Below, piece after piece: positions 1-6,392 of a DNA stretch of 13,686 nt (position 1 is the first letter of the stretch; every line of letters starts with the position of its first letter). The stretch spans positions 1-13,686 of the forward strand of contig DAHXMP010000018.1 of assembly GCA_027371665.1 (NCBI GenBank), read 5' to 3'. The position numbers and the translations under genes are program-made. The stretch is from Bacteroidota bacterium (GTDB lineage: Bacteria; Bacteroidota; Ignavibacteria; Kapaibacteriales; UBA2268). The notes beneath the pieces were generated by a model. That model was not told the DNA's origin. It made no database searches and saw only the letters and a list, made by a program, of their open reading frames with translations.

Positions 1-93
1 TATATAGACGACGAAGTATTTTTATTATTGCTAAACAGGAATAATAAATTAGATATTTACAAAAATTTTCTTTGCTTTTTACATTTCCAAAGC
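1..93. repeat. Left arm of a 93-bp perfect inverted repeat (contig-end fold-back)
   Basis: Every base of 1-93 is the reverse complement of 787-695; pairing stops at base 94. The arm therefore carries, in reverse, the last codons and stop of pgk plus the spacer before trxB. It sits exactly where the N-terminal half of pgk should be. Pairing begins at window base 1, so it may continue beyond the window. The likeliest explanation is a chimeric fold-back at a contig end rather than a genomic inverted repeat. Confidence 0.95.
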
Positions 94-709
94 TGTTCTT
101 GGGGGAGCAAAAATTTCAGGCAAAATTGACGTTATTAAAAATCTTCTCGGCAAATGCGATTCAATCCTCATTGGCGGTGGGATGATGTTTACCTTTTACA
201 AGGCTATGGAGCTTGAAATCGGTAAATCAATTCTCGAAGAAGATAAGGTTACTCTCGCAAAGGAATTGCTCGATGAAGCTAAAAGCAAGAATAAAAAGCT
301 CATACTGCCGGTGGACACGGTTATTGCAAATATGTTCTCGAACGATGCTGAATTTAAAACCGTTTCTTATGACAAAATACCATCGGATTGGCTTGGCATG
401 GACATTGGAGCTCAGACCTGCAAATATTTTTACGATGAAATTCTAAAAGCCGGAACTGTCGTATGGAATGGCCCGATGGGTGTGTTTGAAATGGATAATT
501 TTGCTGCCGGTACTCATTGCATTGCACAGGCTCTTGCTGATGCTACTGCCAAAGGAACGATTACAATTGTCGGAGGTGGGGATTCTGCCGCTGCAATTGA
601 TAAAATGGGCTATCAGAATAAAGTTACCCATGTTTCAACCGGAGGCGGTGCTTCCCTGGAATATCTCGAAGGCAAGATTCTGCCGGGCATTGCTGCTTTG
701 GAAATGTAA
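92..709 (+). CDS. pgk: Phosphoglycerate kinase, C-terminal half (5' truncated)
   Basis: Phosphoglycerate kinase transfers phosphate between 1,3-bisphosphoglycerate and ADP in cytoplasmic glycolysis. The open frame runs from codon 92-94 to TAA at 707-709, about 205 residues of a protein normally near 400. It holds the C-terminal, nucleotide-binding domain: AVLGGAKISGKI at the start, the GGGMMFTF segment, NGPMGVFE, the GGGDSAAAI loop and the STGGGASLEYLEGK ending typical of the family. The ATG at 182 is internal and not a real start. Upstream of base 92 the reading is replaced by an inverted copy of this gene's own 3' end, so the N-terminal domain is missing. This is probably a chimeric join in the data and the real gene is probably intact. 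It lies 110 bp before trxB on the same strand. Identification is secure. Confidence 0.95.
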   Translation, partial: AVLGGAKISGKIDVIKNLLGKCDSILIGGGMMFTFYKAMELEIGKSILEEDKVTLAKELLDEAKSKNKKLILPVDTVIANMFSNDAEFKTVSYDKIPSDWLGMDIGAQTCKYFYDEILKAGTVVWNGPMGVFEMDNFAAGTHCIAQALADATAKGTITIVGGGDSAAAIDKMGYQNKVTHVSTGGGASLEYLEGKILPGIAALEM

Positions 710-787
710 AAAGCAAAGAAAATTTTTGTAAATATCTAATTTATTATTCCTGTTTAGCAATAATAAAAATACTTCGTCGTCTATATA
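695..787. repeat. Right (probably genuine) arm of the 93-bp inverted repeat
   Basis: This arm covers the last five codons, including the stop, of pgk and 78 bp of the pgk-trxB spacer. Because it is contiguous with both genes it is presumably the original copy, and 1-93 the derived one. The arms are separated by 601 bp. Confidence 0.9.
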
Positions 788-819
788 CAAAATTAATATA
801 TCATTTAACATGGAGATTT

Positions 820-1764
820 ATGTCAGAACATCATACATTAATAATTATAGGTTCAGGTCCTGCCGGATTGACGGCTGGGATCTATGCAGGCAGAGCAAAT
901 CTTGACGTTATCGTATTTGAAGGAAGTCAACCCGGTGGGCAGTTAACAATAACAACCGAGGTAGAAAATTATCCCGGCTTCCCCGATGGAATGATGGGCC
1001 CTGAAATGATGGAAATTTTTCGCAAGCAGGCAAATAAATTCGGGGCGAAATCAATTTTTGAGACGATTAAAAAAGTTGACTTTTCTGCCCGTCCTTTCCG
1101 GTTATGGTCTGACCGTGATAAGCATTATACGGCGGATGCGGTTATTATTTCTACCGGTGCAACTGCCAGAAGACTCCATGCAAAAGGCGAAGATAAATTT
1201 TGGGGATATGGCATTTCAGCCTGTGCAACCTGTGACGGCTTCTTCTACAAAAATCAGAAAGTTTTTGTAATTGGCGGGGGAGATACGGCTTTCGAGGAAG
1301 CAAATTACCTTACTCACTTTGCTTCATCGGTAACTATCGTTCACCGCAGGCAGGAATTCCGTGCTTCTAAAATTATGATTGAAAGAGCAAAACAAAATCC
1401 TAAAATTGACTTTCTTCTCGATTCTGTTATTGAGGAGTACACCGGTGAAGAACAAGGTATGGCAAATAGATTAACCGGAGTAAATGTTAAAAATGTTAAA
1501 ACCGGGGAAATTACTTCCCTTCCTGCCGATGGTGTTTTTATTGCTATTGGTCATAATCCAAACACGGAAATATTCAAGGGAATAATTGACATGGATGAAA
1601 ACGGCTATATAATAACAAAAAATAAATCCACTTATACAAATATTCCCGGTGTGTTTGCATGCGGAGACGTTCAGGACCATGTTTACCGCCAGGCTGTAAC
1701 AGCCGCCGGAACGGGATGTGCCTCTGCAATTGATGCGGAACGCTGGCTGGGGGAAAATAAGTAA
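820..1764 (+). CDS. trxB: Thioredoxin-disulfide reductase
   Basis: This FAD- and NADPH-dependent cytoplasmic enzyme reduces thioredoxin and so supports disulfide and peroxide metabolism. The 314 residues match the usual family length. In order one sees the FAD-binding GSGPAG (residues 11-16), the redox-active CATC pair (C135, C138, followed by D139), the NADPH-binding GGGDTA (152-157), an HRR segment that normally contacts the 2'-phosphate of NADPH, and the C-terminal ACGD motif (280-283) before the final FAD contacts. All catalytic features are present. The ATG at 820 is chosen because GGAG at 812-815 lies four bases upstream and the N-terminus aligns with the family. It follows pgk on the same strand, but whether the two are co-transcribed is not clear. 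Very confident. Confidence 0.97.
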   Translation: MSEHHTLIIIGSGPAGLTAGIYAGRANLDVIVFEGSQPGGQLTITTEVENYPGFPDGMMGPEMMEIFRKQANKFGAKSIFETIKKVDFSARPFRLWSDRDKHYTADAVIISTGATARRLHAKGEDKFWGYGISACATCDGFFYKNQKVFVIGGGDTAFEEANYLTHFASSVTIVHRRQEFRASKIMIERAKQNPKIDFLLDSVIEEYTGEEQGMANRLTGVNVKNVKTGEITSLPADGVFIAIGHNPNTEIFKGIIDMDENGYIITKNKSTYTNIPGVFACGDVQDHVYRQAVTAAGTGCASAIDAERWLGENK

Positions 1765-1770
1765 TAACAG

Positions 1771-1824
1771 AATTTTCAATTTCTAATTTAAAATTTTCAA
1801 TAAATTTTCAATGATTGAAATTTT
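1771..1824. repeat. AATTTTCAAT short repeat cluster with an inverted copy
   Basis: AATTTTCAAT occurs at 1771-1780 and recurs at about 1792-1801 and 1803-1812. An inverted form, ATTGAAATTTT, follows at 1814-1824. The last copies can pair into an AT-rich stem with a one-base bulge. It lies directly after the trxB stop, so it could act as a weak 3'-end structure, but there is no GC-rich stem typical of an intrinsic terminator. It looks like a dispersed AT-rich repeat. Confidence 0.55.
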
Positions 1825-1840
1825 AAGGTTTATACTAATT

Positions 1841-1870
1841 TTCTCGCAAAGTCGCAGTGTTGCAAAGATT
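1841..1870. repeat. CGCAAAGT-type 8-mer tandem repeat
   Basis: Three imperfect 8-mers (CGCAAAGT, CGCAGTGT, TGCAAAGA) follow one another from 1845 after TTCT. From memory, degenerate CGCAAAG-type tandem units are common in intergenic DNA of Bacteroidota. No function is evident. Confidence 0.5.
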
Positions 1871-1883
1871 AAGTAATTTTTGA

Positions 1884-2027
1884 TTCAGGGCTGACAGAAT
1901 CATTGTCCTGCACAAAGGCAAAATAAGGGAAAGCGGCACTCACAAGGAACTGCTTGCCCTCAAAGGCATCTATGCCCGCCTATACCGCTTCCAGTTCAAA
2001 GAAACAATGCCCGAGTTTGTAGCCTAA
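1884..2027 (+). pseudogene. 3' remnant of an ABC-transporter ATPase (MsbA/exporter type)
   Basis: The frame ending at TAA 2025-2027 reads ADRIIVLHKGKI, then ESGTHKELL, then GIYARLY, closing about 14 residues later. This is the standard C-terminal tail, after the H-loop, of ABC exporter nucleotide-binding subunits. Only about 48 codons remain: there is a stop (TGA 1881-1883) directly upstream, and no Walker A, signature, Walker B or H-loop. Its C-rich third positions differ from the AT-rich genes around it. It may be a decayed or duplicated gene end, or a join between unrelated pieces of DNA. The identity of the fragment is clear; its origin is not. Confidence 0.75.
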
Positions 2028-2034
2028 CTCCTCT

Positions 2035-2060
2035 GTCACCCTGAGCGGAGACGAAGGGTC
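2035..2060. repeat. CACCCTGAGCG...CGAAGGGT dispersed repeat, copy 1
   Basis: This 26-bp unit has ACCCT and AGGGT as inverted ends around a GAGCGGAGACGA core. It recurs at 2104-2129 with two mismatches. From memory, sequences of this type (CCCTGAGCGnAGnCGAAGGG) are very abundant intergenic repeats in Bacteroidota and relatives. Confidence 0.75.
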
Positions 2061-2103
2061 TCACAACCTCTGCCATAACTGCGAAAGCAGGAATCTCTGA
2101 TTT

Positions 2104-2129
2104 GTCACCCTGAGCGTAGTCGAAGGGTC
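2104..2129. repeat. CACCCTGAGCG...CGAAGGGT dispersed repeat, copy 2
   Basis: Second 26-bp copy in the same orientation, 43 bp after the first. It differs from copy 1 only in the core (GCGTAGTC against GCGGAGAC). Confidence 0.75.
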
Positions 2130-2146
2130 AGGGTAGGTGTAAAAAT
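2125..2146. repeat. 22-bp direct repeat, left copy
   Basis: This unit contains AGGGTAGGTGTAAAAAT and is repeated at 2384-2405 with one mismatch in 22 bp. The left copy overlaps the end of the second CACCCTGAGCG repeat. The pair brackets the two palindromes and the C-rich stretch. Confidence 0.8.
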
Positions 2147-2191
2147 CATCCCAATCCCACAAATCAAACAGTTCAGACAAACTGTCAACTC

Positions 2192-2215
2192 AACCGTAGG
2201 GTTAACCCTACGGTT
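2192..2215. repeat. 24-bp perfect palindrome with core CGTAGGGTTAACCCTACG
   Basis: The 12-base arms are perfectly complementary about the TTAA centre between 2203 and 2204; the next base pair outward does not match. It shares CCTACG with the palindrome at 2241-2266. It could be a REP-like element, a cruciform or protein-binding site, or a transcript hairpin. Confidence 0.85.
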
Positions 2216-2240
2216 TGTACATTAATATAACCTTTATATG

Positions 2241-2266
2241 AAACCTACGATTTAAATCGTAGGTTT
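2241..2266. repeat. 26-bp perfect palindrome with core CCTACGATTTAAATCGTAGG
   Basis: The 13-base arms are perfectly complementary about a TTTAAA centre. It lies 25 bp after the related 24-bp palindrome. No gene overlaps it. It is probably a second member of the same REP-like family. Confidence 0.85.
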
Positions 2267-2383
2267 ATAATTACAAAATTTTCATCATTGTGTCCCAACT
2301 CCCTGCCTGACTCCGTACCCGCTCCAGCCCCGCCCTTTTCCGTCTCTTTATCCCTGCGTGAAAAAATTCCCTTCCTTGAGGAT

Positions 2384-2405
2384 GGGTTAGGGTAGGTGTA
2401 AAAAT
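2384..2405. repeat. 22-bp direct repeat, right copy
   Basis: This copy matches 2125-2146 at 21 of 22 positions. It ends 74 bp before the methyltransferase start and follows the sequence CCCTTCCTTGAGGATGGG, which itself resembles a degenerate hairpin repeat. Confidence 0.8.
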
Positions 2406-2450
2406 ATTTGTCTATAACATATTTTCTTATTAATTTTAATTTTACTTTTC

Positions 2451-2458
2451 TAAATTTG
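2451..2458 (+). promoter_or_regulatory. Candidate -7 element for the methyltransferase operon
   Basis: TAAATTTG fits the Bacteroidota -7 consensus TAnnTTTG and lies 21 bp before the methyltransferase ATG. No convincing TTG -33 element is seen at the expected distance, so the call is tentative. The sequence between the right direct repeat and the gene is otherwise plain AT-rich DNA. Confidence 0.35.
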
Positions 2459-2479
2459 TTGAAATATTCTATTATTACC

Positions 2480-4330
2480 ATGAAAAAAGAAAAAATTTCT
2501 ATTGAATTGGCTGATGAGCAATTCATCACTCCGGAAATTCCTGTTCAAACCGAATTTTATAAAATCCCTGCACGATTCGGTTCAATTCCTGTTGATGAAG
2601 CACCTTTGGGTTATGAAGTAGAAACACGTAATAAAGAAACAAAGGTGACAAAATTTGAACATGCTTACCCAAGGATATTTTTACCTTTGCAGGAAGTTCG
2701 TAGAGTTGAATTCGGACATAGTGAAAAGTTTGAAAGCACAGAATTATTCCCAACAGGTGCAAACAGACTGTTCTTTGGTGATAATTTACATATAATGCGT
2801 CAGCTACCAAGCAAGTCAATTGATTTAATTTATATTGACCCCCCTTTCTTTTCCGGCAGGAATTACAATGTAATATTTGGTGATAAAAACGAAGTTCGTT
2901 CCTTCTCTGATATATGGGAAGGAGGTATGCCCGGCTATCTTGTTTGGCTTAATGTTCGGCTTTATGAAATGAAACGTTTGCTAAAAGACACTGGTAGTAT
3001 TTATGTACATCTTGATTGGCACGCTTCTCATTATGTCAAGGTTGAAATGGATAAGATTTTTGGTGTTGAAAATTTTAAAAATGAAATAATCTGGAAATAT
3101 TTTGGACCTACGAGTACAAAATATAATTTTCCACGAAAACATGATAATATATTATTTTATACAAAATCTGATAATTATTATTTTGATGATAAAGCTACAT
3201 TAATAGAATATGATGAAAAGGCAATAAGGAGATATGATAAAATTGATGAAAATGGTAAGTCATATAAGATATATAATGAAAAGGATGGAAATGTTAGAAT
3301 AGCATATAAAAAAGAAGGAAAACCAACAGAAGTTTTTGAAATTCCATTTGTACAAGGAACAGCTACAGAAAGAATTGGCTACCCTACACAAAAACCAGAG
3401 AAATTATTAGAGAGGATAATATTAGCAAGTTCAAAAGAAGGTGATGTTGTAGCAGACTTTTTTGCGGGAGGAGGTACAAGTGCATCAGTAGCACAAAGAT
3501 TAAATCGAAGATGGATTGCATGTGACCAATCAAGAATTGCTGTTTCAATAATTGCTGATAGAGTTAGTATAATAAGTGAAGGTACACTGCTTCCTGCACC
3601 TGATTTTACAATAGAACATTGTGGTATATATGAAATCCCTGTTTTAGAAAAAACTGAAGAAGAGAAATTCAGAGAGTTTATAATAAAAGCTTTTGGAGGC
3701 AAACCAGAATCTATTTCGAAAAATATACATGGTATTAGGCAGGGTATTCCATTATACGTCGGTAAGCCGGGAAGAAATACAAAAATCACTAAAGAAGATG
3801 TCGCTAAATTTGCTCAGGCAATTTTTAAGGAAAAACATGATAACTTTGGAACCATGCTCGCCTGGAACTTTGATAAATCTGCCAAAGAAGCAGCTGCAAT
3901 ACTTGCCGCAAGAGAAAATAAAAGAATTGATTTTGTTAGATTGAATTTAGTTAGAATTGAAGATGATTCATACAAAGAGCATATAACAAGCAAGCATAAA
4001 GATTATAAAGAATTGTTAAGCTTTATTCAACCGCCTGAAGTGAGATTAGATTTTAATAAAGTTATGGGATTAACATATTGCTTCGATGTATCAGAATCTA
4101 TTAGTATGAATCCTGATGGTGTAATTGCTAATGTTCAATGGGATTTTAATTATAAAAAATATTTCACATCTTCACCGGGTTATTCTTTTATGAGAGATAA
4201 GAAAACAGGCAAGCCGATTTTATATGCAAATTATGAATTCCCTAAACCCGGGAAATACACAATTGCTTGTTCAGTTCAGGATAACCAGGGTGGAGAAAAA
4301 ACAGTTGTAACAAAAATTGAAATAAAATAA
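2480..4330 (+). CDS. Site-specific DNA methyltransferase, type III Mod-like, with PKD-like C-terminal tail
   Basis: This 616-residue enzyme is predicted to methylate a specific DNA site, most likely the N6 of adenine. The catalytic motif IV, DPPF (residues 120-123 in IYIDPPF), precedes the AdoMet-binding motif I, DFFAGGGT (326-333). That order defines beta-class methyltransferases such as type III Mod proteins. YPTQKPEKLL just before motif I is also typical. The stretch between (about 190-300) is the likely target-recognition region and is distinctly AT-rich in DNA. After the catalytic part comes about 210 unassigned residues, then a tail (about 543-616) with a WDF segment and PGKYTI...VQDNQGGEK, resembling a PKD/Ig-like beta fold. 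I chose ATG 2480 over the upstream ATG 2408, because 2408 adds 24 hydrophobic, non-homologous residues and lies upstream of the -7 element. The stop touches the start of the helicase gene. Confidence 0.88.
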   Translation: MKKEKISIELADEQFITPEIPVQTEFYKIPARFGSIPVDEAPLGYEVETRNKETKVTKFEHAYPRIFLPLQEVRRVEFGHSEKFESTELFPTGANRLFFGDNLHIMRQLPSKSIDLIYIDPPFFSGRNYNVIFGDKNEVRSFSDIWEGGMPGYLVWLNVRLYEMKRLLKDTGSIYVHLDWHASHYVKVEMDKIFGVENFKNEIIWKYFGPTSTKYNFPRKHDNILFYTKSDNYYFDDKATLIEYDEKAIRRYDKIDENGKSYKIYNEKDGNVRIAYKKEGKPTEVFEIPFVQGTATERIGYPTQKPEKLLERIILASSKEGDVVADFFAGGGTSASVAQRLNRRWIACDQSRIAVSIIADRVSIISEGTLLPAPDFTIEHCGIYEIPVLEKTEEEKFREFIIKAFGGKPESISKNIHGIRQGIPLYVGKPGRNTKITKEDVAKFAQAIFKEKHDNFGTMLAWNFDKSAKEAAAILAARENKRIDFVRLNLVRIEDDSYKEHITSKHKDYKELLSFIQPPEVRLDFNKVMGLTYCFDVSESISMNPDGVIANVQWDFNYKKYFTSSPGYSFMRDKKTGKPILYANYEFPKPGKYTIACSVQDNQGGEKTVVTKIEIK

Positions 4331-6391
4331 ATGTATAATTCATTTTTAAAATATGAAGAAGATTTCAAAAGTTGGGTATATGATAATTTCCCGGATATTA
4401 GTCCTTTAAGCAGGGATTTTCTTATTCATCTAAAGAGTAATGGCTCAAAAAAGAAACTTTGGCAGCATCAGTTAACGGGAATTTATCATGTGGTTTATGC
4501 TTACGAGTTACTGAATTACAAAGATGTTCTTTTGAATATTGTAACAGGTGGTGGTAAAACAGCAATAATCGGTGGCGTAATGGCATGGCTAAGGGTATGT
4601 CATAATATTCAGAAATTTCTGGTTTTATGTCCGAATACTATTGTAAGAGATAGATTAGAAGAAGATTTTATAACAAAAAAAGTTTTCCGTGATTTTGGAT
4701 TTTTTCCTTCAGGAACTGAACATTTTGTTAATGGTATGGATTTACATATTCTTGGAACTAATGTAGCAGGTATTTTAAATAATGGAATAATACTGGGAAA
4801 CATCCATCAATTGTACTCATCAAATATTAATGGTCAAAGAAATCTAAATTATATTATGAGATATGCCGGTGTCATAGCTGTTTTCAATGATGAAGCACAT
4901 AACACACCTGCAGATGAATATGATAATGTATTAAGGTATCTATCTAAAATTTCAAAATTCAGGTTAGATACAACAGCTACACCTGACAGGGCAGACGGTC
5001 AATCACCGGATTCAAAAATGATTTATGAATTCAATATAGCCGATGCTCAATCGGAAGTACCACCTCTTGTTAAAAGCGTTGTTGTTTATCAACCCAAAAT
5101 TTCATTCGTTCAATTGACTTATACTAATCCCGATACAGGTGAGCAAAGAACTGTTGATGAAATGGATGAAGAATTTGAGAAAATTGAAAAAGGATTGACA
5201 AGTACTCAATGGGTTACTGACCCGGAACCAATGCAAAAACAAATAGCAATTGCGATTGATAGATTAGAACAGCAAAAAAAATTAGCAAAATCACTTGGTG
5301 ATGATAGGTATAATCCAATTTTGTTTGTAGTTGCTATTTGCATTAAAGATGCTAAACAGGCAGCGAAAATGTTGAATGAAACTTTTCATAAGAATACAAT
5401 ATTAGTAACTGAGGAATCATCTGATGATGAGAGAATTTTAGCTGGTATAATTGGAAAAAAAGGTGAAGCTCTTGACGAAATTTATAATAGATTAGCACGT
5501 GAAAAAGGTGTTACAAAAGCTAAGGAATTGATTGAAACTGGGAGTAAATTAGAAGCTGTAGTTAGTGTGTTAATGCTTAGAGAGGGCTGGGACGTCCCTG
5601 CAGTTTCTGTAATATTATTATTGAGAAAATTTTCGTCTCGAGTTTATGGTCAACAGGTTATTGGTCGTGGCTTAAGACTTAATATAAGAGATAAAGACAT
5701 TCAGGAAATTGTTGCTGTTATTGACCATGAAAAACTTCAACATCAATGGTTATGGGATATATTAAATGCTAAAGTAAAAAAGGATGTTGACCAGGATAAT
5801 TTATTTGGTATAGAAGAAGATTTACCCCCTAAAAGAAAACCACAGATATTGGATAAACCTGAAAATATAATTGAAATCCCAAATCCTATTGAAATTAATG
5901 AGGAGGGTGATTTTGATGATATTTTAAGTATTGTTGTTGAATCTGGCGATTATCCTAATTGGCAAGATATACTAAATAGTTTTGAATATGGTGTTTCAGT
6001 TCAGATATCAAAATTAGAGATTGAAAGTATTAAAGCTCAGAATATATCAAGTGGTAATGGATTTTTTGAAATAATAGAACCACCTTCATTCAAACCAAAT
6101 GTTAATGAATTAAATTTATCAAGGGAAGATTTAATTGAGAATTTAAAAGGTAGTATTAGAGATATAGCAAGAGAATTATTAGCTGATGAAGGTATCGGTT
6201 CTAATGAGTTAGGTTATTTATACGGTATTCTAATGGATCATGTTAGAAGTAAATTATTAGAAAATAAAAGTGCCGGTCTTGCTACTGAAGAATTGTTAAA
6301 ATATGCTATAAATAATATTAACAATATTGAGCATAATTTAAAATCAAAAAATGGTTTGGTTTCAAGTATAATTAAATATAAAAAGGAATAA
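4331..6391 (+). CDS. DEAD/DEAH-box helicase, type III Res-like, lacking a nuclease domain
   Basis: This 686-residue protein is a superfamily 2 ATPase of the kind that drives translocation in type III restriction enzymes. Visible motifs are Walker A TGGGKT (72-77), motif II DEAH (187-190), motif III TTATPDR (214-220), REGWDVP (417-423) and the arginine-finger motif QVIGRGLR (442-449). Full Res proteins usually run near 900-1,000 residues and end in a PDx(n)ExK nuclease. Here nothing of that kind is seen in the last 230 residues, which are acidic and helical-looking. The missing nuclease appears to be supplied by the next gene. The ATG directly follows the methyltransferase TAA (TAAATG), and the stop is one base from the next start, so all three genes are surely one transcript. 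The partner functions are inferred. Confidence 0.88.
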   Translation: MYNSFLKYEEDFKSWVYDNFPDISPLSRDFLIHLKSNGSKKKLWQHQLTGIYHVVYAYELLNYKDVLLNIVTGGGKTAIIGGVMAWLRVCHNIQKFLVLCPNTIVRDRLEEDFITKKVFRDFGFFPSGTEHFVNGMDLHILGTNVAGILNNGIILGNIHQLYSSNINGQRNLNYIMRYAGVIAVFNDEAHNTPADEYDNVLRYLSKISKFRLDTTATPDRADGQSPDSKMIYEFNIADAQSEVPPLVKSVVVYQPKISFVQLTYTNPDTGEQRTVDEMDEEFEKIEKGLTSTQWVTDPEPMQKQIAIAIDRLEQQKKLAKSLGDDRYNPILFVVAICIKDAKQAAKMLNETFHKNTILVTEESSDDERILAGIIGKKGEALDEIYNRLAREKGVTKAKELIETGSKLEAVVSVLMLREGWDVPAVSVILLLRKFSSRVYGQQVIGRGLRLNIRDKDIQEIVAVIDHEKLQHQWLWDILNAKVKKDVDQDNLFGIEEDLPPKRKPQILDKPENIIEIPNPIEINEEGDFDDILSIVVESGDYPNWQDILNSFEYGVSVQISKLEIESIKAQNISSGNGFFEIIEPPSFKPNVNELNLSREDLIENLKGSIRDIARELLADEGIGSNELGYLYGILMDHVRSKLLENKSAGLATEELLKYAINNINNIEHNLKSKNGLVSSIIKYKKE

Positions 6392-6392
6392 T

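Noticed and set aside
1..787. A transposable element with long terminal inverted repeats
   Set aside because: The region between the arms is the pgk gene itself and the arm contains the pgk stop; there is no transposase or target duplication.
2408..2479. Upstream ATG giving the methyltransferase 24 extra residues
   Set aside because: The extra residues are hydrophobic and AT-driven, lie next to the direct repeat and span the candidate -7 element; ATG 2480 is more plausible.
2480..2510. Phase-variable A-tract at the methyltransferase start
   Set aside because: Two A6 runs separated by G are too short to suggest strong slipped-strand switching, and no longer simple repeat is present in the gene.
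3379..3789. Minus-strand open frame (136 codons) inside the methyltransferase gene
   Set aside because: It lies opposite motif I of the methyltransferase and arises from its codon pattern; no ribosome site or recognisable protein.
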